A stretch of 64,000 nt of DNA from JAFNAG01 sp963824985 (GTDB lineage: Bacteria; Acidobacteriota; UBA6911): positions 62,001 to 126,000 of the forward strand of contig CAWGRQ010000033.1 of NCBI GenBank assembly GCA_963824985.1. Direction: 5' to 3'. Below the pieces are notes generated by a model. The model saw nothing but the letters and a program-made list of their open reading frames with translations. It did no database searches and was not told the origin of the DNA. Below are positions 1 through 9,312 of the stretch, piece after piece. Each line of letters starts with the position of its first letter. Positions within the stretch are counted from its first letter, which is position 1. The position numbers and the translations under genes were made by a program.

Positions 1-1
1 G

Positions 2-196
2 AGCACGCCGCAGTTCGGCGGCCGCACTCTGGCCACCATCGGCATCGGATCCCTGATCGCGGAAGCGACCGGCCGGGGGGACTACCCGTTGTTGCTCGCC
101 TCCACCCTGGCGCTGATCATGACGGTGGTGACGATCAACCGTTTTTTCTGGCGCTGGCTCTACCGGATCGCGGAAGAGCGCTATCGTATGGAGTAA
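2..196 (+). CDS. ABC transporter permease, C-terminal fragment (NitT/TauT-like)
   Basis: The reading frame is open from the window edge to a TAA at 194-196 and encodes about 64 residues. It includes a hydrophobic segment (LLLASTLALIMTVVTI) followed by the basic, amphipathic end FFWRWLYRIAEERYRME, which is typical of the cytoplasmic tail of binding-protein-dependent permeases of the nitrate/sulfonate/taurine class. An ABC ATPase with the matching C-terminal domain type begins 16 bases later, so the two probably form one importer operon. The substrate cannot be inferred. The N-terminus lies outside the window. Confidence 0.7.
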   Translation, partial: STPQFGGRTLATIGIGSLIAEATGRGDYPLLLASTLALIMTVVTINRFFWRWLYRIAEERYRME

Positions 197-211
197 GAAT
201 GCACTCGGGAT

Positions 212-1541
212 ATGCGCCCGGTTTCAATGAAGGGCAGACACAATGGATGCCGGCCACGGCTGGCGGGAACGGCGAGCTTGCTCGAACTGCGGGGCATCTT
301 CAAGACCTATGGCACCGGCGCCCGGCAGTTCGTCGCGTTGCGGGATATCAACGTGCGCATCAGGACCGGCGAGTTTGTCTGCCTGCTCGGCCCGTCCGGC
401 TGCGGAAAGTCCACGCTCCTGCGGATGATCGCCGGATTGAACACCGCCACGTCCGGCATGGTGCTCTATGGCGGCAAGCCGCTGACCGGCGTGAATCCGC
501 ACGCCACGATCGTGTTCCAGACCTTCGCCCTCTATCCCTGGCTGACCGTCCAGGAAAATGTCGAAATCGCGCTCAAGGCCCGCGGCGTCCCTCCTGAACG
601 CGCGTTCCCGCGCGCCGTGAAGCTGATCGACACGGTCGGGCTCGACGGTTTCGAATCTGCGTATCCGCGCGAGCTTTCGGGAGGCATGCGGCAGAAGGTC
701 GGGTTCGCCCGCGCGATGGCGGTCGAACCTCAGCTGCTGTGCCTGGACGAGCCGTTTTCGGCGCTGGATGTGCTCTCCGCCGAAGCGCTGCGCGGCGAAC
801 TGATGGAGCTCTGGCTGAACAAATCGATTCCGACCCAGGCGATCCTGATGGTGACCCACAATATCGAAGAAGCCGTGCTTATGGCCGACCGGATCATCAT
901 CATGGACAAGGATCCGGGCCACGTGGTTGCCGAAATGGCCGTCGACGCTGCGCCACCCGCGCCAGCGCAAGGATACCGCGTTTCAGGCGCATCGTCGACA
1001 AGGTCTACGCCGCGGTGGCCGGCAAGACCATGCCTGAGGCCGAGGAATTGGGGCAGGCCCCGGGGCAGGGCAGGATCCGCCGCCTGCCGCGCGCCAGGCT
1101 CAACGCGCTCGCCGGCCTGCTCGAAAAACTCGCGGCCGAAGGGCGGGCGCGCCGATCTCTATCGCCTCGTGGCGGAGGTCGCAGATGGAATTGGACGACT
1201 TCCTGCCGATCGTGGAATCCGGCGAGCTGCTCGGATTTGTCACCGTCCAGGAAGGGGACCTGCTGCTGACGCCGCTCGGCAGGGCCTATGCCGACGCCAG
1301 CGTGCTCGGCCGCAAGGAGATGTTCGCCGGCCGGGTGCTGCGGCTGCCGATCATCAGCTGGATTTATGAGACCCTGCAGCAGGACGATGACCGGCGGGTG
1401 GCGAAGGAATACTTCCTCGACAAACTCGAGCCCGACTTCCACGACCGCACCGAGACGCAGCTGGAACGGGCCATCAACTGGGGCCGTTTCGCCGAGCTGT
1501 TCGCCTTCGACGACGACACCGACGAACTCTACCTGGAATAG
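212..1541 (+). pseudogene. ABC transporter ATP-binding protein with AAA-associated C-terminal domain, frame-broken
   Basis: The first 250 residues form a normal ABC ATPase of the nitrate/sulfonate/taurine type: Walker A GPSGCGKST, Q-loop FQTFALYPW, signature LSGGMRQK, Walker B LLCLDEP and H-loop MVTHN. The remainder matches the AAA-associated C-terminal domain found in this subfamily (ending in INWGRFAELFAFDDDTDELYLE-type sequence), but it is spread over all three frames. I place frame changes near 950-985, near 1146 and near 1182. The start at 212 is the first ATG in the ATPase frame and is uncertain; homology begins near LLELRGIFKTYG. Three indels in 250 bases mean either decay or poor assembly. 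It would energise the upstream permease. Confidence 0.75.
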
Positions 1542-1886
1542 GCCGGACTGTCCAAGTAGGTCCCGGCGGCCGAGATTGTCGCAAAATTCCTCAGCTGGAT
1601 GATATGCCGGCGAATCCAGCTCTAGGTGGGCTGAAGACAGTAGCCCCGGGCAAACGAAGCGCAGCCTGGGGTTCAGGGGAATTTGATCAAGAGCGCCGGG
1701 GCGACGGAATGCATATGAAAAAGAATGATTTCCGTCGTTCCTACGGGGCGTCCCGGAGGGACACCCCGTTTTGAGGCAGTCTCGCCCGACGGGACCCAGC
1801 GCCCATTAAATGACATGAACGCGTTCCACAGTTCCCGTACGGAATGCCATATTGATTTATGGCATCCATGCTGGCATAATTCGACC
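1542..1886. other. intergenic region with repeat-like, GC-rich sequence
   Basis: I see no gene in these 345 bases. They contain a strong hairpin (listed separately) and strings such as CAGTCTCGCCCGACGGGAC and CATTAAATGACATG that look like dispersed extragenic repeat rather than coding sequence. A weak dyad (GGCATCCATGCTGGCATAA region) sits just before the antitoxin start and could be part of its operator. Confidence 0.35.
1743..1772 (+). terminator. hairpin with T-run, terminator-like
   Basis: ACGGGGCGTCCC (1743-1754) pairs with GGGACACCCCGT (1758-1769) with one G-T-type mismatch across a 3-base loop, and is followed by TTTT. It lies about 200 bases downstream of the ABC ATPase and upstream of the toxin-antitoxin pair. 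It could be a rho-independent terminator for the former, or an extragenic palindrome. Confidence 0.4.
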
Positions 1887-2090
1887 ATGAAACCGCAAAA
1901 AAAGATCACAGTCCACATCCCCGAGGATCTGCTGCTGAGGGCACTCGACTCTTCGGGCAAAGGAGTGACAGCCACTGTGAGGCAGGGCCTTGAATTGGTG
2001 GCGGCGGGACGGGCGTACCAGCAATTGCGGCAACTGCGCGGCAAGGTGCGATTCTCGATTGATCTGAAGGCGTTGCGTGAGGATGCTTGA
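1887..2090 (+). CDS. VapB-like antitoxin (ribbon-helix-helix type)
   Basis: This encodes 67 residues starting MKPQKKITVHIPEDLL. The opening KKITVHIPEDLL is a classic ribbon-helix-helix beta strand followed by a helix (SGKGVTATVRQGLELV), and the tail VRFSIDLKALREDA fits a toxin-binding segment. An in-frame upstream extension is possible but has no antitoxin-like sequence, so the ATG at 1887 is preferred. The TGA overlaps the ATG of the downstream PIN-domain gene by one base (TGATG), which is the usual translationally coupled order. It should repress its own promoter together with the toxin and neutralise the toxin in the cytoplasm. Confidence 0.75.
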   Translation: MKPQKKITVHIPEDLLLRALDSSGKGVTATVRQGLELVAAGRAYQQLRQLRGKVRFSIDLKALREDA

Positions 2091-2467
2091 TGCTCGCAGT
2101 TGACAGCAGTTCCCTCATTCCCTATCTCGCCGGCGGGGAGGGTTGCGATGTCGATGCCGTGGAGATGGCTCTGCAATCGAAGCAGGCAGTGCTGCCGCCT
2201 GTGGTTCTGTGTGAACTGTTAAGCGATCCTGAATTGCCGGAGCGGGTCTCGCGGGCGCTAAAGGGTTTTCCTGTCTTGGCGCTCAGCGAAGGATTCTGGG
2301 AACGCGCCGGACTGCTGCGCGCGAAGATCCTTGCCCAGGGCCGGAAGGCGCGACTGGCGGACGCGCTGATTGCCCAGTTCTGTCTGGATCATGATCTCCC
2401 TCTGATAACTCGCGACCGGGATTTCCGGCATTTCGCGCGCGTCACGAATTTGAAACTGCTGCCGTAA
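2090..2467 (+). CDS. vapC: PIN-domain ribonuclease toxin, VapC-like
   Basis: This 125-residue protein begins MLAVDSSSLIPYL, has the second acidic motif at VVLCELLSDPEL, the third at RLADALIAQFC and the last at LITRDRDF, in the order expected of a PIN-domain metal-dependent RNase (D, E, D, D). The ATG overlaps the antitoxin stop; a TTG three bases earlier would add one residue. Length and arrangement are typical of VapC. The target RNA cannot be inferred. All four acidic positions are present, so the toxin looks intact. Confidence 0.8.
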   Translation: MLAVDSSSLIPYLAGGEGCDVDAVEMALQSKQAVLPPVVLCELLSDPELPERVSRALKGFPVLALSEGFWERAGLLRAKILAQGRKARLADALIAQFCLDHDLPLITRDRDFRHFARVTNLKLLP

Positions 2468-2834
2468 CGACACGCAGAAGCGGGAAACGGGGGCTGACGA
2501 CGGCAATTGTCCGAATGTCGGATCAAATGCGCGGTTCAGAGGCCTTCCGCGCGGGGCTATCGCCCAGAAATCATGTCGTTTTTTGGTTTTGAGTAGGTAG
2601 CCCGCGCCATCCACCCCGCCGTCACAATGGACAGCCGTCAGCTCTTAACCCGGATTATTCACAAATTGGAAACCTCAGATATCCATTCTGGTCATAATGT
2701 TAGCGTCTTCAGTCTCCGTTTGCCTTGCGCCTCGCCTTATGATTCGGTAACAATGGAACCGGCTGCCATGATCTTCTGGTTTGGGACCTGGCAGGAATCC
2801 ATTACTGATCCTTTCGTTCAGAGGAGGGACCGTC
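2468..2834. other. intergenic region without a recognised gene
   Basis: This stretch of 367 bases lies between the toxin gene and the TolB-like gene. I see no supported coding sequence. A string CCCGGATTATTCAC near 2650 resembles the ends of some insertion sequences, but no partner end or transposase is visible. The last 14 bases hold the Shine-Dalgarno of the next gene. Confidence 0.3.
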
Positions 2835-3770
2835 ATGATTTCACTGGCCATTTTGTGGTTGACTCATTCGATGCTCGCATTCATGCCCCAACCACAGGGG
2901 GCAAGCGGCGTCTCCATTCTCTGTTCCGGCTGGAATTATCAGGCGGCCGGAACAAAATGGGATATCATCGGCTATGCCGCGAACGGCGGGGCGCCCATCG
3001 CGCTCGTGAATAGCACGGAATCGGAGATCAGCCCGTTCCTTTTCCCCAACGAGCCGGCATTCGGCTATCTGGTGGAACGGCGCGAGACCGTCTACCTGTA
3101 CAAGTACGACATGGCGACGGGCAAGAGCAGCGACCTGGGTATCTCTTTGAAACGGGGAGTCACCTGCCAGTTTTCGCCCGACGGCAAACGACTGGCCTGC
3201 TCCGACATGATCGGCGGCCGGTACCAGATCGTCGTCTACGATCTGGCGACGAAACAGCGGGAGCAAATTACCACTCACTCGACATTCTCTTTCGATCCAT
3301 CCTGGTCGCCTGATGGAAAGAAGCTGGTCTACTGGATCGAATCAGGCAAGAAGACTACTGTCGGCAATGAGCTGATGGCGGAAAGCGACCATCTCGCGAT
3401 CTACGATTTTGAATCTAAAGCGCACATGCTCCTTACCAACAAGCCCGGCGTGCCGGACCAATACCCGCGCTGGTCGCCCGATGGAAAGTGGATCGCTTTT
3501 TCCCGGATGGGAAAGCAGTCATGGAACATCTGGGTGGTGCGTCCCGATAAGAGCGAGGAGATTCAAATTACCACCGGAGCGAGAGAAGATTCCTTCCCGG
3601 CTTGGTCGCCGGACTCCAGGACGATACTCTTTCAGTCGTACCGCTCGGGAGACGGAAGTTATCTCGACATCTATTCCGTCGACGTGGCTGCCAAAACGGT
3701 GACCCAGGTGACCAACACGGGCAGGATTGACGAACAAAAACCAATGTTCTTTTCCGGATCCGTCCGTTAG
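2835..3770 (+). CDS. secreted TolB/WD40-like beta-propeller protein
   Basis: This encodes 311 residues. The start at ATG 2835 follows a strong ribosome site GAGGAGGGA (2821-2829) and gives a hydrophobic leader (ISLAILWLTHSMLAF). At least four propeller blades are visible from their PD40 strands: FSPDGKRLAC, SWSPDGKKLVYW, RWSPDGKWIAFS and AWSPDSRTILFQ, spaced about 50-70 residues apart. Such proteins are exported and bind proteins or peptidoglycan-associated partners; no catalytic domain is fused here. It stands alone between a toxin-antitoxin pair and gene remnants, so its context gives no specific function. Confidence 0.75.
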   Translation: MISLAILWLTHSMLAFMPQPQGASGVSILCSGWNYQAAGTKWDIIGYAANGGAPIALVNSTESEISPFLFPNEPAFGYLVERRETVYLYKYDMATGKSSDLGISLKRGVTCQFSPDGKRLACSDMIGGRYQIVVYDLATKQREQITTHSTFSFDPSWSPDGKKLVYWIESGKKTTVGNELMAESDHLAIYDFESKAHMLLTNKPGVPDQYPRWSPDGKWIAFSRMGKQSWNIWVVRPDKSEEIQITTGAREDSFPAWSPDSRTILFQSYRSGDGSYLDIYSVDVAAKTVTQVTNTGRIDEQKPMFFSGSVR

Positions 3771-3788
3771 AGACATTCCGTCGCAACC

Positions 3789-3855
3789 GGCCGTCAACTG
3801 GGACCGTTTCGCCGAACTGTTCGCTTTCGCCGCCGACGAGCTCCACCCGAAGTAA
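3789..3855 (+). pseudogene. remnant of an AAA-associated C-terminal domain
   Basis: A short reading frame ending at TAA 3853-3855 encodes VNWDRFAELFAFAADELHPK, which closely matches the last 24 residues of the ABC ATPase that ends at 1541 (INWGRFAELFAFDDDTDELYLE). DNA identity is also high across the core (about 33 of 37 bases by eye). It has no start and follows the TolB-like stop directly. It is best read as the stump of a second copy of the ATPase tail. Confidence 0.5.
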
Positions 3856-3916
3856 GGCCGGGTGCCGCCAATCCGGGCGAACCGGCACCCTTGTGGAATT
3901 GGTATGCTGGACTCCG

Positions 3917-4123
3917 ATGACTTCCACAAAAGATATCACCATCCGAATCTGCCGGACGGCTGCCGATGAAGAAGCTGCGGATCGGGAGTTCTGGTCGCGC
4001 CTGACTCCGGAGGAACGCATCGAAGAAACCTGGCGGTTGAGCGAAGAACTCTGGCGCTTACGAAACGAATTCAACGATGAACCAGGACTTTGTCGATCTG
4101 TTGCAAACCTTGTGAGACCGTAA
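3917..4123 (+). CDS. small protein, probable partner of a nucleotidyltransferase-type gene
   Basis: This 68-residue product begins MTSTKDITIRICRTAADE and contains EEAADREFWSRLTPEERIEETWRL, an acidic helical pattern I associate with small proteins encoded just before AbiEii-like or other nucleotidyltransferase genes. ATG 3917 is chosen over an upstream in-frame start because conservation-like sequence begins there. The partner gene is represented only by a 12-codon stub overlapping its end, and the last residues (SVANLVRP) may reflect the same disruption. Function is not established. Confidence 0.45.
   Translation: MTSTKDITIRICRTAADEEAADREFWSRLTPEERIEETWRLSEELWRLRNEFNDEPGLCRSVANLVRP
4077..4115 (+). 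pseudogene. 12-codon stub of a nucleotidyltransferase-like gene
   Basis: In the +1 frame of the preceding small gene, ATG 4077 opens MNQDFVDLLQTL and then hits TGA at 4113-4115. Full-length members of the two-gene module normally start this way (M-N-x-D-F-x-D-L-L) and continue into a nucleotidyltransferase core. Here nothing recognisable follows before the Tat-linked gene at 4248. Evidence is limited to motif position and overlap. Confidence 0.3.
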
Positions 4124-4247
4124 GATCGGCAGCGGACTTATCCCCACAGCGAGCTGTAAACACTCAATAATTAGTGCTTTTCCGCGTTTTCCGTGGCAGG
4201 CTGTCAGGAACGAATCATTTATCTTTTCGGCTTCCGGGAGGTGTCCG

Positions 4248-5568
4248 ATGTGGAGTCGGCGAGCATTTCTTGGTATGAGCGGAGTTCTGGGATCGGCCGG
4301 ACTGGCTCTTAAAACCGGCGGTGTCAATGATGTGCTGGCAGCCACCGCGGCGGTCGCGGACCAATCGCCTGAAGATGTTGCCAGGGACGAGGCGTACTGG
4401 CGGGAGATCCAGAACGCCTTTACTCTGGATCGAACCATAATCAACCTCAACAACGGGCACCACTGCCCACAGCCTCGGGTGGTCCAGGAGGCCGTCAAGC
4501 GTTACCTGGATCTGGAGAACCAGTGCCCCTTATTACTATGGAGCCTTGATCAACAAGAATATCGAGACCGTGCGCCGCCGGCTGGCCGCCGAGTTCGGCT
4601 GCGATCCCGAGGAGATGGCGATCACGCGCAATTCCAGCGAGTCGCTGCAGATCGCACAGAACGGCCTCGATCTGGCGCCCGGCGACGAGGTGATCACGAC
4701 CGAGCAGGATTATCCGCGCATGCTGACGACCTGGGACCAGCGCATGCGCCGCGACAAAATCAAGGTGACGCGCATCCAGTTCCCGGTGCCCACCACGCAA
4801 CAGGATCTCCTCGACCGTTTCGAGCGCGCCATCACGCCGCGGACGCGTGTATTTCATTTCTGTCACATTACGAACCTGAGCGGGCAGCTTTTCCCGGTTC
4901 GCGAGATCTCTCGATTAGCCCGGTCGCGGAAGATCTTCACGATCGTGGACGGCGCCCATGCCGGGGGCCACTTCCCGTTCCAGCTTCGCGAGCTTGAGTG
5001 CGACTGCTACGGCGTCAGCCTGCACAAGTGGCTGATGGCTCCGTTCGGTACCGGCTACCTGTACGTGCGCAAGGAAAACATCGCGAAGATTTGGCCGCTG
5101 CAGGCCGCCCCCGACCGTCAAACCGGCGACATTCGCAAGTTCGAGGAGGTCGGCACGGCGCCGGCGGCGACGCGCGCGGCGATTGCGGAAGCCCTGGCGT
5201 TCCACCAGGCGATCGGCGTCGAACGCAAGGCCGCGCGCCTGCGCTACCTGACGCTTCGCTGGGCCACCCGGCTCAAGCAGCACCCGCGCATCCGGATTTA
5301 TTCCAGCCTCGATCCGGGGCAGACATGGGGACTGGCCCTGGTCGGGATTGATGGCATCCAGCCGGCCAGAATCTCATCGTTTCTGTGGGACAAATATCGG
5401 ATCCTCGTTGCCGCCATAGCCCAAGGGGATTATCCCGGACCGCAATTCGAATACAGCGGCATCCGCGTGACGCCGAACATCTATATGCAACTCGAGGAGG
5501 TCGACACCTTCGCGACCGCGATGGAAGACCTGCTGCAGAGCGGCATCCCGGGAAAAACCGGTTCGTGA
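4248..5568 (+). CDS. Tat-exported class V aminotransferase (PLP-dependent), one frameshift
   Basis: The protein starts after a GGGAGGT ribosome site and has a twin-arginine leader (WSRRAFLGMSGVLGSAG). It then resembles class V aminotransferases of the isopenicillin-N epimerase/cysteine desulfurase fold: ITRNSSESLQIA, the aspartate/histidine motif IVDGAHAGG and the PLP lysine in SLHKWLMAPFGTG. The frame changes near 4527-4535, where the run TGCCCCTT would restore the reading (PYYYGALINKN) if one C were removed. A homopolymer indel is therefore the likely cause, giving about 440 residues. A second, more broken relative lies at 54.9 kb. Export of a PLP enzyme by Tat fits folding with cofactor before transport. 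The substrate is unknown. Confidence 0.75.
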
Positions 5569-6084
5569 GCAGAAAACGGTCTTGATGGCTGCTTATTGAA
5601 TTTGTGTAAATGGGTGCCGGGCCTGAGTAAGATGTTGTTCAAGTCGGCCTTTGCGCCGTTAGAAAGAGTTGTAGCTGGCCCAAGCTGCATTCTCTTTGGG
5701 TCCTTTTTTCAATGAGGAAAGCCTGAATAATGTAATTACAGAAAAATAGGCAGGCCCGGCATCGAATGCCACTGATAGCCAGCAAGATCTATGGAGGTGC
5801 TGTCCAAGAATAGCCGCCCAATGGTATGATGTCATCGACGTTTTTCAGAATGCGGTAGATCAAGAGTTTTCTTGAAGGCAGAGTTGAATGTCGCTCTAGA
5901 AAATGGGGACGCAAACCTATTTCGCGGCCTTGCGCGCTTGCCGGGCCGGATTTATGAACTACGAAATAGTTTGCGTTCCCATTGCGTCCCCATTTTCCCC
6001 CGGCTGGGCACAAAGCATTGGCCGCCCAGCGGAGCGGCTGGGAGGCGTTCGCGCGCGCCATCAACCGGATCGCGGGAGGAGAAA
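5569..6084. other. intergenic region carrying a REP-like inverted repeat
   Basis: This stretch of about 515 bases contains no gene I can support. The 3' part holds an inverted repeat (5900-5996, listed separately). The Shine-Dalgarno GGGAGGA of the next gene is at 6074-6080. Confidence 0.35.
5900..5996. repeat. REP-like palindromic element
   Basis: The left arm (5900-5924) begins AAAATGGGGACGCAAAC and ends TATTTCG. The right arm (5962-5996) begins CGAAATAGTTTGCGT and ends GCGTCCCCATTTT. Reverse-complementing the right arm reproduces the left one except for a 10-base insert that repeats part of the arm. The structure would fold into a long hairpin. It resembles extragenic palindromes mobilised by Y1 transposases. 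Confidence 0.55.
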
Positions 6085-8839
6085 ATGCCTGACTGGCGTT
6101 CGGACATCCGTGCGAGGCTCGCTTCCCTGAACCTCCCGCCCGAGCGGGAGACGGAAATCGTCGAGGAAGTGGCGCAACACCTGGAGGATCGCTTCCGCGA
6201 GTTCCTTTCGGCCGGGAGAACCGCTTCCGAGGCTGAAGCTGCCGCGTGGCGAGAGCTTGAAGCGCAGGACACGCTCCGCCGCGAAGTAAGTGCCGTAGAA
6301 CGCAGTTCTCCGCCCGAACTGCCCCCTCCCGAAGCGAGAAGCCCCGCGTGGTGGCTGGAGTCGCTCATCCAGGACGTGCGATACGCCTTGCGCACATCGC
6401 GTAAGAATCCCGGATTTGCGATTGCCGTGCTTGTCACTTTGGCTCTGTCGATCGGATCGACCACAGCCGTTATCAGCATTGGCAACTGGTTGCTGTGGCG
6501 CCCGATCCCCGGCGTGACGGCGCGCGGGATTGCGCAGGTCTATTTCGGCCGCTGGCACGAAGGAGGCGGCGTGAGCCCTTCGGGCGTTTCGTATGCAAAC
6601 ATCTCCGCAGATCCTGGGCCATTCCAAAACGCTGACCGGGATTGCGGGGGTGCAGGAAGCCGATGCCAGCATCGTTATCCCCGGTGAGTTGCCCAGGATT
6701 GCAGGAGTCGCGTATGTGACGGCCGGGTTTTTCGATGAACTGGGCGTCAGGTTTTCGGCGGGGCGTGGATTTTCCCGGGAAGAAGACCTTCCTCCTCAGG
6801 GTGCGCCGGTGGTTATCATAAGCGACACCCTGGCACGAAGAGCTTTCGGCCGGGTGAGCGATGCGATCGGCCGTCAGATCACGCTCAACAGCCGACACTT
6901 CACAGTCATCGGCGTGACGCCGCCCGGTTTCGCCGGAATCACCACCACCTCACAGGTAGAAGCATGGATCACCGGCGCTACCGTACCGTTTCTGTATCAC
7001 CGGCTAGATGCCGGTCGGCCCGTGTCTCGGAGCGATGGAATCTTTTATTCTTTCGTTGCGCGAATGGCCCCTCCATATGGTATCCGCGAGGTCGAAGGCG
7101 AGTTGGGCGTACTGGCGCACAGCCTCGCTGACAGGTATCCGAAGGAGAACTCGAAGTTCAGGACCGTCACGCCGCGTGTCTTTGCCGGTCTCGGCGCATA
7201 TGTCCTGTCCCGGGACCGAGTGGGAAGAATCATCGATATCCTCCTGGGCGTCGGTGGTGTTCTCCTGCTTCTCGGCTGCGCCAACGTCGCCAACCTTTTT
7301 CTGTTCCGGGCCGTTCGCCGCGAGCAGGAAGTGGCCGTTAGAAAGACCCTGGGTGCGGACAGGTTCCGGCTCGTTCAGCTGCAGCTTGTTGAATGTTGGT
7401 TGCTCGCTCTTTGCGGAGCCTTGCTGGGGATTATCTTCGCCCTGTTCTTGAAAGCACTGATTCAGGAGTTGTTGTTCCCTGCGGCTCCCGGGACCAGCGT
7501 CAGCGTCCCGATCGATTGGCGAGTGCTGGGGATAACGTTCGGAGTGGCCATTGCAGTCGGGACAGCGGCAGGTGTGGTTCCGGCATGGTTTGTCGCTCGG
7601 GGTCGGCTCGCCGGACTGCTCGGCCGCTCGGGAATGAGGAGCCATGCCCGGGCGCCAAGATTGCGCAGCGCCCTTTCGACGGTTCAGCTGGCACTCTCAC
7701 TTGCTCTGCTGATCGGGGCCTTCATGCTCGTATCAACGCTTAGGAATCTCCGCAACGTCGAGCTCGGATTTGACCCTGACAATGTCACGGTGCTGAATGT
7801 CGACCTCGCGGGACATGGTTACGACAACAACCGGGCCTTGACTTATCACAGGGAGCTGCAGGCAGCCCTCGAAGCGGGTGGGTTCCGGGACGTGGCCATA
7901 TCCCAACTTTACCCGTTCGGAGCGAGTACCATGCTGGAAATCGTGCCTCCCGACGGCAGACCGAAAGGCATGATAGAGGCGGCATCCAACGGCGTCACGC
8001 ACAGCTTCTTTAGCACTCTTGCCATCCCGCTCCTGCGCGGACGTTCGTTCACAGAAACCGAGTGCTACACTTCCGGCGCACGTCAAGGCGGGCCGACTAT
8101 AGTCAATGAAACACTCGCGCGGCGCCTGTTTGGCACGATCGAAATTGTGGGCCGCACCATCCGCATTCCCGCATGGCTCGGCGGTCCCCAGCGCGACCTC
8201 ATTGTGGCCGGAGTCGCCAAGGATTCCCGCTGGAGAGATTTGACCGACCAGGTCCATCCCTTCATCTACTTGCCGCTCGGGCAATACGACTTCCCCGCCA
8301 CGCGCGCGGCAGTGATGCTTCGCTCGATGCAGCCAGCATCCAAGGTGGCGGATGCGGTTCGTTCCGCCGCTGCGCGCATCGATCCTGCAGTTCCACTTTC
8401 CGGAGGCCAGCCGCTGGCTGCGGGCATCGAGAGAGAGCTGCGGGAGCAAAGACTGTTTGCCTGGATGCTGAGCCTGCTCGGCGGCCTCGGCTTTGTGCTG
8501 GCCGGCGTAGGCCTCTACGGGCTCGTTTCCCACACGGTCGCGGAGCGATCTCGCGAGTTTGGAATCCGCCTGGCTCTGGGAGCGCGACCGTTGGATGTCG
8601 TTGGCCTTGTCATTCGATACTCGCTCGTGATCACCGCAACAGGAACAGCATCAGGCATGGTGCTGGCCTTTTTCGGGAGCCGTATGATCAGGTCCATGCT
8701 CTTCGGGGTTACGAACGCGGACCCCTGGATCTATATTCTGGCTGCGGGCGCACTTGGATTCATCGTACTCCTTGCCTGCACATTGCCTGCCCTCCGGGCA
8801 ACCCGCGTCGAGCCCGTGGATGTCCTCAGGATGGAATGA
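6085..8839 (+). CDS. ADOP-family MacB/FtsX permease, one frameshift
   Basis: ATG 6085 follows GGGAGGA. Residues 1-85 form the helical prefix of acidobacterial duplicated orphan permeases (PERETEIVEEVAQHLEDRF). A first membrane segment (FAIAVLVTLALSIGSTTAVI) is followed by an extracytoplasmic MacB-like domain. The frame changes between 6595 and 6630, after which a 740-residue continuation carries two FtsX cores: ANVANLFLFRAVRREQEVAVR and later GLYGLVSHTVAERSREFGIR, each with the LGA motif after it. It ends RVEPVDVLRME. Such duplicated permeases usually work with a separate ATPase, and no intact one is adjacent. The total would be about 917 residues. The PadR gene that follows has its own promoter. 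Confidence 0.8.
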
Positions 8840-8912
8840 CGATTTTTCAGTCATGGTACGCGAGGTCAGGCACAAAGCGGAGTCTCGGCAGTCCCAGCGG
8901 TTCATTTTCCCC

Positions 8913-8952
8913 TTGACGATTGACAAGAGAAGCGCGATATTGCGCTTGTCAA
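8913..8952 (+). promoter_or_regulatory. promoter with overlapping inverted repeat before PadR gene
   Basis: TTGACG (8913-8918) and GATATT (8936-8941) are spaced by 17 bases and form a plausible sigma-70 promoter. Overlapping it, TTGACAAG (8920-8927) and CTTGTCAA (8945-8952) form a perfect 8-base inverted repeat with a 17-base spacer centred on the -10 box. This is a good candidate operator for the PadR protein encoded 18 bases downstream. Confidence 0.55.
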
Positions 8953-8970
8953 TAATTGAGGGGAGAGCAG

Positions 8971-9300
8971 ATGGGCAAGCCGACAGATCTTGTACAGGGC
9001 ACGCTGGACCTTCTGATTCTTAAGACGATCGCGCTCGAACCCATGCACGGCTGGGGGATCGCGCAGCGCATCCGGGTGGTCTCGAAGGATGTCCTGCAGG
9101 TGAACCAGGGAGCGCTTTATCCAGCCCTGCATCGCCTGGAGCAGCAGGGATGGATCGCGGCAAAGTGGGGAGCGTCGGAAAATAATCGCCGCGCCAAATA
9201 TTATTCGGTAACGCCGGCAGGCCGCAAATATCTGAATCAGGAGCGTGCGAATTGGGACCGGCTGTCCATGGCTATCGATCTGGTTCTGGAAACGCCTTGA
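8971..9300 (+). CDS. PadR-family transcriptional regulator
   Basis: This 109-residue protein begins MGKPTDLVQGTLDLLILKTI, the hallmark start of PadR regulators, followed by the winged helix (MHGWGIAQRIR, NQGALYPALHRLEQQGWI) and the wing KYYSVTPAGRKYL. ATG 8971 follows GGGGAGAG at a normal distance. The gene ends 12 bases before an ADOP permease, so the two are probably one transcript, with PadR repressing permease synthesis until a ligand binds. The inducer is unknown. Confidence 0.9.
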   Translation: MGKPTDLVQGTLDLLILKTIALEPMHGWGIAQRIRVVSKDVLQVNQGALYPALHRLEQQGWIAAKWGASENNRRAKYYSVTPAGRKYLNQERANWDRLSMAIDLVLETP

Positions 9301-9312
9301 GGAGCAGCCAAG

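Noticed and set aside
2640..2670. CCCGGATTATTCAC string considered as an insertion sequence end
   Set aside because: No matching opposite end, target duplication or transposase was found.
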